DNA of 64,000 bases from Sphingomonas sp. IC081 (GCF_006874585.1 NZ_CP029761.1:135001-199000), one strand, 5' to 3'; positions 24,465 to 33,847 are shown, counted from the first letter of the stretch. A program made the numbers and translations. The notes: a model not told the origin generated them from the sequence alone.

Positions 24465-25904
24465 ATGCGGGCCATCGCCCAAGGGACAACCCCGGCGATC
24501 ATCCATGGTGCGAACCGGCGGGCAGGCGGCGTGGCCGGCCGCGTCGGTGTCGTGATCGGTGCGGCGGCTCTGCTCGGCGGCACGGCGGGCGTTGCCCATG
24601 CCAAGGACGGCCTGCTGGAGCAGGCGATCGGGGCGCCCGAGGGCCTCACCATCACCGGCGGCGTGCGCGCGCGGGTGGAGGGCATCGATGGCCAGTTCCG
24701 CCCCGGCAAGGCCGAGGACGACCTGATGTTTTCGCTCAAGACCACGCTTCAGGTCGAGTACGACGGCGGCCCGTTCCGCGTCGGCGGGGAATTGTGGGAT
24801 GCGCGTGCCTACAACGAGCATGCCAATTCCTCGGCGGGAACCACCGAGGTCAATGCCATGGAGATGGTGCAGGCCTATCTCGGGCTGGACTTCAAGACCG
24901 GCGCCAGGAGCGAGGCACGGCTGACGGCCGGGCGCTTCACCATGAACCTGGGGTCGCGGCGCCTGATCGCGCGCCAGGCGTTCCGCAATTCGACCAATGC
25001 CTTTACCGGCGTCAACTTCGTCTGGAAGGACAGCCGCGGCAACCAGATCACCGCGCTCTGGGCGATGCCGCAGCAGCGCCTGCCCGACGATGCCCAGAGC
25101 ATTCACGACAACGCCGTCCACTGGGACCGGGAAAGCACTGACCTGCAGGTATGGGGCGCGCACCTGACAAAGGGGCAGGTGCTGGGCGGTGTTGCCGAAG
25201 TCTACGGTTTCGGGCTGGACGAGCGTGACAGTCCCAGCGTGCAGACCCGCAATCGCCATCTCTTCACCTCGGGTGCGCGTCTTTACCGCAAGCCCAGGGC
25301 GGGCCGCTTGGACTATGATCTCGAGGGCGCCTACCAGTTCGGCCGGACCCGGCTCACAACCTCACCCAGCGATGTGACCGACCTCGATGTCTCTGCCTAT
25401 TTCATCCATGCCGAAGCGGGCCGGACCTTCGCCGGTGGCTGGCAGCCGCGCCTCTCGTTTGATTTCGACCTCGACAGCGGCGAGCGCCAGGGCAGCAAGA
25501 GCTACAACCGCTTCGATACGCTTTTCGGGGCCCGCCGTTTCGACTTCGGCCCGACCGGGCTCTACGGCGCCGTCGGGCGTTTCAACGTGCTCTCCGGCGG
25601 TCTGCGCGGCGAAGTGAAACCGGACGCGAAGTCCGACGTGATGGTCATGTACCGCGCGCTGTGGCTGGCCTCGCGCACCGACAGCTTCGGTTCGACCGGC
25701 GTGCGTGACGCCAGTGGGCAGAGCGGCCGTTTCGCCGGTAATCAGGTCGAGGCGCGCTATCGCCGCACGCTGGTGCCGGATATGCTGCACTTCGATACCG
25801 GGGTGGCCTATCTCGCCAAGGGGCGCTTCCTCAAGCAGGCTCCCAATGCGCCGCAGACCGGTGATACCAAGTACGGGTACTTTGATCTCTATTTCGATTT
25901 CTGA
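24465..25904 (+). CDS. AlgE-like outer-membrane porin (alginate export family)
   Basis: Predicted beta-barrel of 479 residues. The signal peptide (VGVVIGAAALLGGTAGVAHA) ends before KDGLLEQAIGAPEGLTITGGVRARVEGIDGQFRPG. Alternating amphipathic strands follow, with RFTMNLGSRRLIARQAFRNSTNAFTGV typical of the alginate-export domain, and the protein ends YGYFDLYFDF with the terminal aromatic needed for barrel insertion. The ATG at 24465 is preferred (AGGGA 7-8 nt upstream); 24447 is an alternative. Nothing flagellar about it; it probably moves a small or acidic solute and may be controlled by the adjacent FixLJ-like pair. Confidence 0.8.
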   Translation: MRAIAQGTTPAIIHGANRRAGGVAGRVGVVIGAAALLGGTAGVAHAKDGLLEQAIGAPEGLTITGGVRARVEGIDGQFRPGKAEDDLMFSLKTTLQVEYDGGPFRVGGELWDARAYNEHANSSAGTTEVNAMEMVQAYLGLDFKTGARSEARLTAGRFTMNLGSRRLIARQAFRNSTNAFTGVNFVWKDSRGNQITALWAMPQQRLPDDAQSIHDNAVHWDRESTDLQVWGAHLTKGQVLGGVAEVYGFGLDERDSPSVQTRNRHLFTSGARLYRKPRAGRLDYDLEGAYQFGRTRLTTSPSDVTDLDVSAYFIHAEAGRTFAGGWQPRLSFDFDLDSGERQGSKSYNRFDTLFGARRFDFGPTGLYGAVGRFNVLSGGLRGEVKPDAKSDVMVMYRALWLASRTDSFGSTGVRDASGQSGRFAGNQVEARYRRTLVPDMLHFDTGVAYLAKGRFLKQAPNAPQTGDTKYGYFDLYFDF

Positions 25905-25950
25905 AAGCAGCAGAGGCGGTGGCGGGCGGCGATCCGCCACCGCGCTGCGT

Positions 25951-26571
25951 TCAATCGACCGGCAGCAGTCCGGCGGCAAAGGCGATGCGCAGGGCTTCGG
26001 ACAGGCTGCGCACGCCGAGCTTTTCCATCAGTTTGGCGCGATAGATCTCGACCGTGCGCGGGCTGATGTCGAGGTCGTGGGCGATCACCTTGTTCGACTG
26101 GCCCTCGATCAGGCCCTTCAGCACATCGCGTTCGCGCGGGGAGAGCAGTTCGAGCATGGCGATGGCCTGCTCCTTGCGCTGCGCCGCCGCGCGCGTGGCG
26201 GCCTGATGCGAGAACGCGGCGTCCAGCGCGGCGATCAGCTTGAGATGATCGCACGGCTTCTCGATGAAATCGGCCGCGCCCAGCTTCATCGCCTGAACGG
26301 CGACCGAGACGTCGCCTTCGCCGGTAAGCACGATCGGGACGAAGCGGTCGGGAATGTCGCCGATCGCGGCCAGCACGCCAAGGCCGGGGGTGCCGGGCAT
26401 GTGCAGGTCGAGCAGCATGCAGCCCGGTTCGAGGCGCGGAGCGGCTTCGAGAAAGGCATCGCCGGATTCGAAGCAGGTGATGCGGCTGTCCGCGACCAGC
26501 GAGAGCAGGTACTCCAGCGAGGTCCTCACCGCGTAGTCGTCGTCGACGATATAGATCCGGCGCACGCTCAT
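25951..26571 (-). CDS. FixJ-family response regulator
   Basis: A 206-residue two-domain regulator. The receiver domain (IYIVDDDYAVRTSLEYLL, acceptor Asp55 in GCMLLDLHMPG, Lys in DFIEKPCDH) is joined to a LuxR/FixJ-type HTH (LSPRERDVLKGLIEGQSNKVIAHDLDISPRTVEIYRAKLMEKLGVRSLSEALRIAFAAGLLPVD). The start overlaps the kinase stop by 4 bp, so the pair is co-translated. Targets are unknown; the convergent porin gene is a candidate. Confidence 0.93.
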   Translation of the reverse strand: MSVRRIYIVDDDYAVRTSLEYLLSLVADSRITCFESGDAFLEAAPRLEPGCMLLDLHMPGTPGLGVLAAIGDIPDRFVPIVLTGEGDVSVAVQAMKLGAADFIEKPCDHLKLIAALDAAFSHQAATRAAAQRKEQAIAMLELLSPRERDVLKGLIEGQSNKVIAHDLDISPRTVEIYRAKLMEKLGVRSLSEALRIAFAAGLLPVD

Positions 26572-29312
26572 CCGGCCTTCAACTCCAGTTCGCTATAAGT
26601 CGGCAGGGTGAATTCGACGGCGGCACCGCCGCCCTCGATGTTGTGCAGCGCCAGCGAACCGCCATGCGCCTCGACGATGCGGCGGCAGATCGACAGACCC
26701 AGGCCCATGCCGTTGGACTTGGTGGAGCTGAACGCCTCGAACGGGCGGCTGATGACCTGATCGGGCAGGCCCGGCCCATTGTCTACCACGCGGATCATGA
26801 TCTGCCCCTCGGCGACCGCGAGGGTGGTGATGGTGACCGCGGGATTGGCGACGTCATGCGCCTCTATCGCGTCGAAGGCATTGTTGATGAGATTGACCAG
26901 CACCTGCTGGATATGGATGCGGTCGGCCAGGATCACCGGCGCGGCGGCGTTGGGATGGTATTCCAGGCGCACGCCGGGCGCCTGGCTGCGCGAGCGGGCC
27001 AGCTGGAGCGTGTCGGCGATCATTTCGTCGAGCGGCTGGGCGCGGATGTCGAGTTCGCCCTTGGAAACGAAGGCGCGCATGCGGCGGATGATGTCGCCGG
27101 CCCGCAGCACTTCCTGGCTGGCGAGGCGCAGCAGTCGGCGCAACTGGTCCTGTCGCCATTCGCGCTGCAGTTGCAGTTCGATGGCGCCGAGGAAGTTGGC
27201 GGTTGCCGTGAGCGGCTGGTTCAACTCGTGCGCGAGACCTGCGCTCATCTCGCCCATGGCACTGACGCGCGAGGCGTGCAGGAACTGTTCGCGCAGTTCG
27301 TGGATGCGCGCATCGGTCTGCAACTGTTCGCGCAAGTCGCGCACGAAGGCGATCGAGATCTGCTCGTTGCCGATGTTGGCCTCGCCCACCGTGAGTTCGA
27401 CCGGCACTTCGTTGCCCTGACGGTCTCGTCCGGCGGTCAGGCGGGTCATGCGATCCTGGACGCTGGAGCCTCCGGCATTCCTGGGCTCGGCGGATCGGGA
27501 AGCGGCGCCGTGGTGATGATGATGATGGTGATGGCGGTGGTGATACTGCGGCAGCACCAGCCGGACATCGCGGCCGAGCACGTCGTGCGCGGCATAGCCG
27601 AACAGGGCCTCGGCCGTGGCGGAGAAGCTGCGGACGAGGCCCTGTCCGTCGATGGTGATCATCGCTTCGGGCACGGTTTCGAGGATCGAGCGCAGCTCGG
27701 ATTCCCGCGATTCCAGCATCTCGGCCCGGCGTTCGCGTTCGGTCGCGTCCATGACGATGCCGATCAGGTCCAGGCTGCCGTTGGCGGGATCGCGGTGGAT
27801 CAGTACGGTGCCCTCGATGACCGCGGGTTGATCCGGGCGCTGCGACTGCAGGCGGAAGCCGTAGCGCCCCGGGACCCAGGCCTCCGGCGAGGTTATCTTG
27901 CGATCGAACACGCAGGCGATGTGCGCCAGCCATGCGGTCATGCCGCCTTCGAAGCGGCCTGTCTCGAGCCCGAACAGTGCTTCGGCGCGGCCGTGAAAGC
28001 GGAAGGAATCGTCCACGCTCGACCATTCGAAGATTCCGAGGCCATGCAGATCGACGGCAAGGGCGAGCCGCGCCTCGCTGGCCAGCATGGCCTGTTCGGC
28101 CTGCTGGCGCGCGGTCGCATCGGTCATCGACAGAACGATCATCGGCGCGCGGTCGCTGCGTGGCTGGACGATCTGCCGGGTCTCGAAAACGCGCAGCAAG
28201 CTGCCGTCGGCGCGCATCTCGGAAAGTTCGGTCTCCTGGGCGGCCATGGCGTGGGCAGGCGGATAATCGCGACCCGGGATCCGGGAGGCACCGGTCAGTT
28301 CGTGCTTGTTGAGGCCGAGCACCTGCTCGGCGCTCCAGCCGTAAAGCCGTGCGCAACCGTCCGACCAGCGCAGGATGCGCCCCTCGATGTCGGTGATCGC
28401 GATCGGCGCCGAATCCAGCGCCGCGCTGATCGCCCAGCGAGCGCTGCTCTCGCGGCTGATCCGTAGCCACGACCATGCGATCAGGATGCAGGAGGCCGTG
28501 ACCTGGACGACTGCGAGGAAGATCACCATCGCCTCTGTCGATAGGTGGGTGTCACGCTTCGCCCAGAACAGCATGATCGCCGATAGCACCGGCAGGGCCA
28601 CCGAAAACAGCAGCGTCCATTGCAGGGTCGAGGCGCCGAAGCCGCACTGCGGCTTGCGCGGCCAGGCGAGATCGCGCCGCAGCAGGATCAGCGAAAGCGC
28701 CAGCGCGGCGATGGTCACTGCGGTCGGCACCGACATCAGCGCGCGGCGCGTATCGTGATCGGCAATGCTCAGGCCGGTGGGTAGCAGGCTCCCGGAAATC
28801 GCGGCGATGGCGATGACGACACTGGTCAGGGGGACCGTGCTGCGACGCAGGATGCGCTGGCGCGCGGCGACCGCGAGTGTTGCGAGGCCGAGCAGGACGA
28901 TGGCCAGCGCGGGCAGAACCCCCGGGCGGCCGCTGGCAGGGCGGGGCTGATGCGCAAGGATCTCGGCAAACAGCAGCGTGTCGATGCCGAGGCTGCGTCC
29001 TGCCGCTTCCTCGAACAGCGCGGCAAGCGCGATGCCGAGCGGCAGTGCGATCAGCATCCGCGCGAGGCGCAAGCGCTGCTTCGCCGTCGCCCAGACGGCA
29101 AGGCCCAGGCTCATGCAGGAAACCGCGGTGAGCGGCTGCATGAGCATGCCGGTGGCAGGCAGCCCCGCCAGCTGCAGGTTCGCACTGAACCAGCCGGTGA
29201 GGACAACAATGCCGATCAGTTGTACGACCACGATCAGGGCAGGAATGGCCGGTGCCATGCTGGCAGGAGGCGACCCGTCCGAACGCGGCGGCGAGGGGTT
29301 CAGTTCCTGCAT
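26568..29312 (-). CDS. FixL-like multi-PAS membrane histidine kinase with poly-His tract
   Basis: A 914-residue sensor kinase. About eight N-terminal hydrophobic segments precede three PAS-like domains. The third is FixL-like (VRSFSATAEALFGYAAHDVLGRDVRLVLPQ ... RQGNEVPVELTVGEANIGNEQISIAFVRDL). HisKA follows with MGEMSAGLAHELNQPLTA (His695), then an HATPase domain with NLINNAFDAIEA and DNGPGLP. Where FixL carries its haem-binding helix, this protein has HH-R-HHHHHHHH (591-601) and an Ala/Gly-rich linker. The signal could be redox, metal or haem; unknown. Confidence 0.9.
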   Translation of the reverse strand: MQELNPSPPRSDGSPPASMAPAIPALIVVVQLIGIVVLTGWFSANLQLAGLPATGMLMQPLTAVSCMSLGLAVWATAKQRLRLARMLIALPLGIALAALFEEAAGRSLGIDTLLFAEILAHQPRPASGRPGVLPALAIVLLGLATLAVAARQRILRRSTVPLTSVVIAIAAISGSLLPTGLSIADHDTRRALMSVPTAVTIAALALSLILLRRDLAWPRKPQCGFGASTLQWTLLFSVALPVLSAIMLFWAKRDTHLSTEAMVIFLAVVQVTASCILIAWSWLRISRESSARWAISAALDSAPIAITDIEGRILRWSDGCARLYGWSAEQVLGLNKHELTGASRIPGRDYPPAHAMAAQETELSEMRADGSLLRVFETRQIVQPRSDRAPMIVLSMTDATARQQAEQAMLASEARLALAVDLHGLGIFEWSSVDDSFRFHGRAEALFGLETGRFEGGMTAWLAHIACVFDRKITSPEAWVPGRYGFRLQSQRPDQPAVIEGTVLIHRDPANGSLDLIGIVMDATERERRAEMLESRESELRSILETVPEAMITIDGQGLVRSFSATAEALFGYAAHDVLGRDVRLVLPQYHHRHHHHHHHHGAASRSAEPRNAGGSSVQDRMTRLTAGRDRQGNEVPVELTVGEANIGNEQISIAFVRDLREQLQTDARIHELREQFLHASRVSAMGEMSAGLAHELNQPLTATANFLGAIELQLQREWRQDQLRRLLRLASQEVLRAGDIIRRMRAFVSKGELDIRAQPLDEMIADTLQLARSRSQAPGVRLEYHPNAAAPVILADRIHIQQVLVNLINNAFDAIEAHDVANPAVTITTLAVAEGQIMIRVVDNGPGLPDQVISRPFEAFSSTKSNGMGLGLSICRRIVEAHGGSLALHNIEGGGAAVEFTLPTYSELELKAG

Positions 29313-29485
29313 CCGGGTCCGCTGCTTGCGCCTGTTAGCTCAGGCTCAAAGGCTGACCTCGCCTTATCGCGTCGAGCGCGATTGTAAATAGAGGCGAGGT
29401 TGGGCGGTCCCGGCATGAACGCTGGTTTGAGGATAACCGGTTGATATTCGGTTTCTAAAATTTAATCCGGAATGAAGGTATTCCG

Positions 29486-29866
29486 TCAGCCCGCGAACTG
29501 CTGCTGACCGACCTTGCCGTTCTCGTTCGACAGCCCTTCGATGATCGCGCGGTTGACGTCGATCAGGTCGTCGATGGTACCGCTGCCGGTCATCACGCTC
29601 GAGGTATACTTGGTGACCCACAGGCCGATCGAGATGATGGTCGCCCGCAGCTCGTCCGGAAGCCGGTTTCCCGATGTTGCACAGATGCTTGCGAAGGTGC
29701 CCCAGACCTGCCTGTTACGGTGCAGCGGGGCCATCAGGGCGGCGCCCTTGAGGCCGGAATCGCGCGCCGCGATCATCTCTCCGGTGACCTGGCTCATCAG
29801 CCGGTACTCGGTGCCGCGCGGCGAGGCGATCACCTTCTGGACGCGACGATAGGCATTGATTGACAT
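29486..29866 (-). CDS. flaF: Flagellar biosynthesis regulator FlaF
   Basis: Positive counterpart of FlbT; in Caulobacter it is needed for flagellin translation and secretion. The 126-residue product begins MSINAYRRVQKVIASPRGTEYRLMSQVTGEMIAA and continues ALHRNRQVWGTF-like and LWVTKYTSSVMTGSGTIDDLIDVNRAIIEGL segments typical of FlaF. The start has GGGAG 6 nt upstream. It stands alone on the minus strand, divergent from motA, with its own CCTATAAA box. No flagellin gene lies nearby. Confidence 0.9.
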   Translation of the reverse strand: MSINAYRRVQKVIASPRGTEYRLMSQVTGEMIAARDSGLKGAALMAPLHRNRQVWGTFASICATSGNRLPDELRATIISIGLWVTKYTSSVMTGSGTIDDLIDVNRAIIEGLSNENGKVGQQQFAG

Positions 29867-29908
29867 GGTGGCTCCCGCGAACTCGTCAGCGCCGATGGGC
29901 GCGCCATC

Positions 29909-29916
29909 TTTATAGG
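29909..29916 (-). promoter_or_regulatory. CCTATAAA box before flaF
   Basis: Minus-strand AATTTTGTCCTATAAAGATGG, 43 nt before the flaF start. It is paired with the oppositely oriented motA box 102 bp away. Confidence 0.5.
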
Positions 29917-30017
29917 ACAAAATTGCCGGAGGCGGACGCGGAGCGCGCATGGACTGCGTTCGGGCGACCACTCTCTGCAAAAAGCGCTGCCGTGAATCCG
30001 GGGCATGCGATCTTCGT

Positions 30018-30025
30018 CCTATAAT
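30018..30025 (+). promoter_or_regulatory. CCTATAAT box before motA/che operon
   Basis: CTTCGTCCTATAATCACGG, 74 nt before the motA start. Likely the promoter region of the 13-gene motor and chemotaxis operon. Confidence 0.5.
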
Positions 30026-30098
30026 CACGGCAAGGGCTCCGTGGCTGTCACCACGCCGCCGCAAGCCGTTACGCCATCCACCATTCGCGGACCCAGTC

Positions 30099-30983
30099 AT
30101 GCTCAATGCCATCGGCCTCATCGTCATCCTGCTGTGCGTATTCGGCAGCTTCCTGATGTCGGGCGGCAACATCATGGTCATCTTCCATGCCCTGCCGCAT
30201 GAAATGCTGGCCATTGCGGGGGCCGCCGTCGGCGCCTTCATCCTCGGCAACTCGATGCAGACGGTGAAGAAGACCTGGAAGGGCGTGGTCCGCGTGTTCA
30301 AGGGTTCGCGCTGGAACGAGGGCGACTTCCGCGACCTGCTGGCGCTGCTGTTCATGCTGCTGGCGACGTTCCGCAAGAGCGGCGCCAACGCGCTTGAACC
30401 GCATCTCGACAAGCCGGAGGAAAGCGAGCTGTTCCAGCGCTATCCGCGCCTGCTGGAGGACCACGACCTGATCGAGTTCACGTGCGACTACTTGCGCATG
30501 ATGACAGTCAACTTCGAGGATCCGCACCAGCTCGCCGAAGCGATGGAAGGCGATATCGAGCGCCACCATTCCGAGGAACTGGCCCCGCAGCACTCGCTGC
30601 AGATGATGGCCGACGGCCTGCCGGCGCTCGGCATCGTCGCCGCCGTGCTCGGCGTCATCAAGACGATGAGCTCGATCGATCAGCCGACCGAGATTCTGGG
30701 GGCGATGATCGGCGGCGCGCTGGTCGGCACCTTCCTCGGCGTTCTGCTCGCCTATTGTCTGGTCGGTCCGATCGCGCAGAAGCTGCAGCAGATCATCGAT
30801 TCCGATTTCAAGCCCTACCTGATCGTGAAGACCGCGATCATCGGCCACGCCCAGGGCCAGCCCACCGAAGTCGCCATCGAACTGGCGCGCCGCATGACCC
30901 CGTCGCCCTATGCGCCCTCGTTCTCGCAGCTCGAGACCGCGCTCGACGAAGTGAAGGACCAGCTTAATGCCAAGCCTGCCTGA
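30099..30983 (+). CDS. motA: Flagellar motor stator protein MotA
   Basis: Proton-channel stator subunit, 294 residues and four membrane helices. Segments MLNAIGLIVILLCVFGSFLMSGG, PHEMLAIAGAAVGAFILGNS, QMMADGLPALGIVAAVLGVIKTM and GAMIGGALVGTFLGVLLAYCLVGPIA match MotA. The cytoplasmic loop is charged (KSGANALEPHLDKPEESELFQRYPRLLEDHDL). The ATG at 30099 begins the first helix. Its 3-prime end overlaps the next gene by 17 bp. Partner motB lies at the far end of the same operon. Confidence 0.96.
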   Translation: MLNAIGLIVILLCVFGSFLMSGGNIMVIFHALPHEMLAIAGAAVGAFILGNSMQTVKKTWKGVVRVFKGSRWNEGDFRDLLALLFMLLATFRKSGANALEPHLDKPEESELFQRYPRLLEDHDLIEFTCDYLRMMTVNFEDPHQLAEAMEGDIERHHSEELAPQHSLQMMADGLPALGIVAAVLGVIKTMSSIDQPTEILGAMIGGALVGTFLGVLLAYCLVGPIAQKLQQIIDSDFKPYLIVKTAIIGHAQGQPTEVAIELARRMTPSPYAPSFSQLETALDEVKDQLNAKPA

Positions 30984-31275
30984 AGGCGCGAGCGGCGAAG
31001 GTCCGCTCGTCCTGCCCACACATGCCTCCACCGTCACTGCCGAGGACTTGCGCGACCGGCTGGTCGCGGCGGTCGGCGCCATCGAGATCGATGCCGGCGA
31101 AGTGGAATCGGTCGGGCAGGCGGTGCTCCAACTGCTGCTTGCCGCCCGTAACGAGGCGGCGTCGAGCGACCGCCCGTTCGCCATCGTCAATCCCAGCAGG
31201 GCCTTCGTCGACCGCGTCCGCGCCTGCGGGCTGGCGGCGTCGCTGGGGCTCGTTGAAGAGGAATTTACCGCGTGA
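30967..31275 (+). CDS. STAS-domain chemotaxis-operon protein
   Basis: A 102-residue STAS-like protein (LVLPTHASTVTAEDLRDRLVAAVGAIEIDAGEVESVGQAVLQLLLAARNEAASSDRPFAIVNPSRAFVDRVRACGLAASLGL). Such small STAS proteins are common at the head of alphaproteobacterial che operons, next to cheY and cheA. The Ser of the VESVGQ segment aligns with the serine phosphorylated in SpoIIAA-type proteins, but whether it is modified here is unknown. Overlaps motA by 17 bp and cheY by 4 bp. Confidence 0.75.
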   Translation: MPSLPEGASGEGPLVLPTHASTVTAEDLRDRLVAAVGAIEIDAGEVESVGQAVLQLLLAARNEAASSDRPFAIVNPSRAFVDRVRACGLAASLGLVEEEFTA

Positions 31276-31637
31276 GCAAACTGATCCTGACTGTCGATGA
31301 TTCCGCCACGATCCGCATGCTGCTCAAGGCATCGCTGACCGCGCAGGGCTTCCGCATCGAGAGCGCCAACGATGGCGAGCATGGGCTGGAGCGCATGCAC
31401 GAAGTGAAGCCCGACCTGCTGATCACCGACATCAACATGCCCAAGATGGACGGCTTCGAGCTGATCGAGGCGGTCCGCAAGACCGCCGAGTTCAAGGGCA
31501 CGCCGATCCTGGTGCTGTCGACCGAGTTCTCGGACGAGAAGAAGACCCGCGCCCGTGAGGCGGGCGCCACCGGCTGGATCACCAAGCCGTTCGACGCCGA
31601 TCGCCTGGGGGCGGCCATCCGCCGCGTGTGCCCGTGA
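31272..31637 (+). CDS. cheY: Chemotaxis response regulator CheY (first copy)
   Basis: Single-domain receiver of 121 residues: Asp9/Asp10 acidic pair (ILTVDDSATIR), phosphorylation site Asp53 (LLITDINMPKMDG), Thr/Ser at LSTEFS, and Lys in WITKPFDADRL. GTG start overlapping the STAS gene; its stop overlaps the cheA GTG start. Being directly upstream of cheA, it may be a motor-binding CheY or a phosphate sink; the sequence does not decide. Confidence 0.92.
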   Translation: MSKLILTVDDSATIRMLLKASLTAQGFRIESANDGEHGLERMHEVKPDLLITDINMPKMDGFELIEAVRKTAEFKGTPILVLSTEFSDEKKTRAREAGATGWITKPFDADRLGAAIRRVCP

Positions 31638-33847
31638 GCGACGAACTCGACGAAATCCAGGCGATCTTCTTCGAGGAGTGCGTCGAGGGTCTGGCGGTGG
31701 CCGAGGAAGGCCTGTCCGCCATGGCCGCGGGCGACACTTCGGCCAGCGTGATCGCCGGCGTGTTCCGCGCCGTCCACTCGATCAAGGGCGGCTCGGGCGC
31801 CTTCGGCCACACCGCGCTGCTCGGCTTCTCGCACCGTTTCGAGAACGTGCTCGACGAAGTGCGCGCCGAACGCATCGCGCCGACACCCGAAGTGACGCAG
31901 TGCCTGCTGGGCGCCTTCGACATTCTCTCGGACCATGTATCCGCCGCGCAGCACGGGGCGGATGCGCCGGACGACGGCCACATGCTGGAACAGCTCGACG
32001 CGATTCTCGCAGGTGGCGGCGCCCCGGCTGCCGCACCGGAGCCTGAGCCTGTCGCGGCTGCGCCCGTGGAAGCGGATGAGTTCGGCTTCACCCCGGTCGC
32101 GGTTGTCGACCTCGACTTCGGCGGCGATGCCGATCCCTTCGGTTTCGAGCCGGTTGCCGTGGCGCTCGACGATTTCGATGCGGGCGAGCCTGCCGGCTGG
32201 ACGGTGCGTTTCGGTCCCTCGCGCGGGGCCATGGCCAATGGCGCCGAGCCGCTGCTGGTGATCCGCGAACTGGAATCGATGGGCGGCGAAGTGACCGCCG
32301 TCGATACCGAGGCGCTGCCGCCGCTCGCCGAACTCGACCCCGAGGACAGCTACTTCGTCTGGACGGTGGCGCTGCCCGCCAGTGTCGACGAGCGCGACAT
32401 CCGCGACTGCTTCGACTTCGTGGCGCCGGATTCGCTGATCGAGGTCACGCAGGCGCAAGTGGCCGCGCCGGCACCGGTCGAAGCGGCTGCTCCCGCTGCT
32501 GCCGAGCCGGAGGAAATTCCCTTCGAGCCGGTCGCGGTGGTTTTTGACGACGTGGTCGTGCCGCTGCCGGTCGAACCGGCACCCGCTGCCGCTGCGCCAG
32601 CGCCTAAGAAGGTCGAGGCGGCCAAGCCCGATGCGGCCAAGCCCGAGGCCAAGCATGCCGTCGAGGTGGCCCAGACGATCCGCGTCGACCTTGGCAAGCT
32701 GGACCAGCTGCTCAACCTTGTCGGCGAACTCGTGATCCGCGGCTCGATCCTGTCGGACCGTCTGTCGCCCGCCGACCAGGAGCGTGTCGAACTGCCGGAG
32801 CTGTCGCGCCTCACGCGCCAGATCCAGGACAACGTGATGTCGCTGCGCGCACAGCCGATCAAGCAGGCGTTCTCGCGCGTGCCCCGCATGCTGCGCGACC
32901 TTTCGGCCGAGACCGGCAAGAAGGTGATCCTCGAGACCACCGGCGAGATGACCGAAGTCGACAAGGGCGTGATCGAGAAGATCGGCGATCCGCTGACGCA
33001 CATGATCCGCAACGCGGTCGATCACGGTATCGAGAGCCCCGAGGACCGCATTGCCGCGGGCAAGTCGCCCGAGGGCACGATCTATCTTTCCGCCGAGCAG
33101 AAGGGCGGCCGGATCCTCGTGAAGGTGCGGGACGACGGGCGCGGCATCAACCGCGAGCGCGTGCGCGCCATCGCGGTGACGCGCGGCATCATCGCCGCCG
33201 ATGCCCAGCTTTCCGACGAGGAGATCGACAGCCTGATCTGCGCGCCGGGCTTCTCGACCGCCGAGACGATCTCGAACATTTCCGGCCGCGGTGTCGGCAT
33301 GGACGTGGTCCGCTCCAACGTCGAGGCGCTGGGCGGGCGACTGGAAATCGTCTCGGTGCCGGGTGAGGGCACGACCTTCTCGATGGCGCTGCCGCTCACG
33401 CTCGCCATTCTCGACGGCATGATCGTGCGCTTGGGCGACCAGCGCTTCGTGGTGCCGCTCGCCAACGTGATCGAGACCGTCCAGCCCGAACCGGGCCAGG
33501 TCCAGGCGACGTCGCCGACCTCCGAGGTGATCGAACTGCGCGGCCAGTACCTGCCGGTGCGCCGGGTGGGCGAGATGTTCGGCATGCGCTCCGAGCGCCC
33601 GGCCGAGGACTCGCTGGTGATCATCGTCGAGAGCGAGACGGCGGGCCACGTCGGCCTGATGGTCGACACCATCGACAACCGCCGCGAGGTCGTCCTCAAG
33701 AGCCTGGAGGACAACCTCCACCCGATCCGGGGCCTGGGCGGCGCGACGATCCTGGGTGACGGCGCCATCGCGCTGATCTTCGACGTGGACGCGCTGGTCG
33801 CGACCGGCGGCGCTTCCAAATTTGCACTGAAAGGACTGGCGGCATGA
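31634..33847 (+). CDS. cheA: Chemotaxis histidine kinase CheA
   Basis: Kinase core of the chemotaxis array, 737 residues. The P1 domain carries the phosphorylated His48 (VFRAVHSIKGGSGAFGH). A long Ala/Pro/Glu-rich linker of about 270 residues, with P2-like beta content, follows. Next come the P3 dimerisation domain (IRVDLGKLDQLLNLVGELVIRGSIL), the P4 ATPase (DPLTHMIRNAVDHGIESPEDR, DDGRGI, GRGVGMDVVRSNVEALGG) and the P5 CheW-like domain. GTG start overlapping the cheY stop (GTGA). Confidence 0.97.
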   Translation: MSDELDEIQAIFFEECVEGLAVAEEGLSAMAAGDTSASVIAGVFRAVHSIKGGSGAFGHTALLGFSHRFENVLDEVRAERIAPTPEVTQCLLGAFDILSDHVSAAQHGADAPDDGHMLEQLDAILAGGGAPAAAPEPEPVAAAPVEADEFGFTPVAVVDLDFGGDADPFGFEPVAVALDDFDAGEPAGWTVRFGPSRGAMANGAEPLLVIRELESMGGEVTAVDTEALPPLAELDPEDSYFVWTVALPASVDERDIRDCFDFVAPDSLIEVTQAQVAAPAPVEAAAPAAAEPEEIPFEPVAVVFDDVVVPLPVEPAPAAAAPAPKKVEAAKPDAAKPEAKHAVEVAQTIRVDLGKLDQLLNLVGELVIRGSILSDRLSPADQERVELPELSRLTRQIQDNVMSLRAQPIKQAFSRVPRMLRDLSAETGKKVILETTGEMTEVDKGVIEKIGDPLTHMIRNAVDHGIESPEDRIAAGKSPEGTIYLSAEQKGGRILVKVRDDGRGINRERVRAIAVTRGIIAADAQLSDEEIDSLICAPGFSTAETISNISGRGVGMDVVRSNVEALGGRLEIVSVPGEGTTFSMALPLTLAILDGMIVRLGDQRFVVPLANVIETVQPEPGQVQATSPTSEVIELRGQYLPVRRVGEMFGMRSERPAEDSLVIIVESETAGHVGLMVDTIDNRREVVLKSLEDNLHPIRGLGGATILGDGAIALIFDVDALVATGGASKFALKGLAA

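Noticed and set aside
31272..31637. Frameshift between cheY and cheA
   Set aside because: The overlap is the GTGA type seen repeatedly in this operon; both reading frames are intact.
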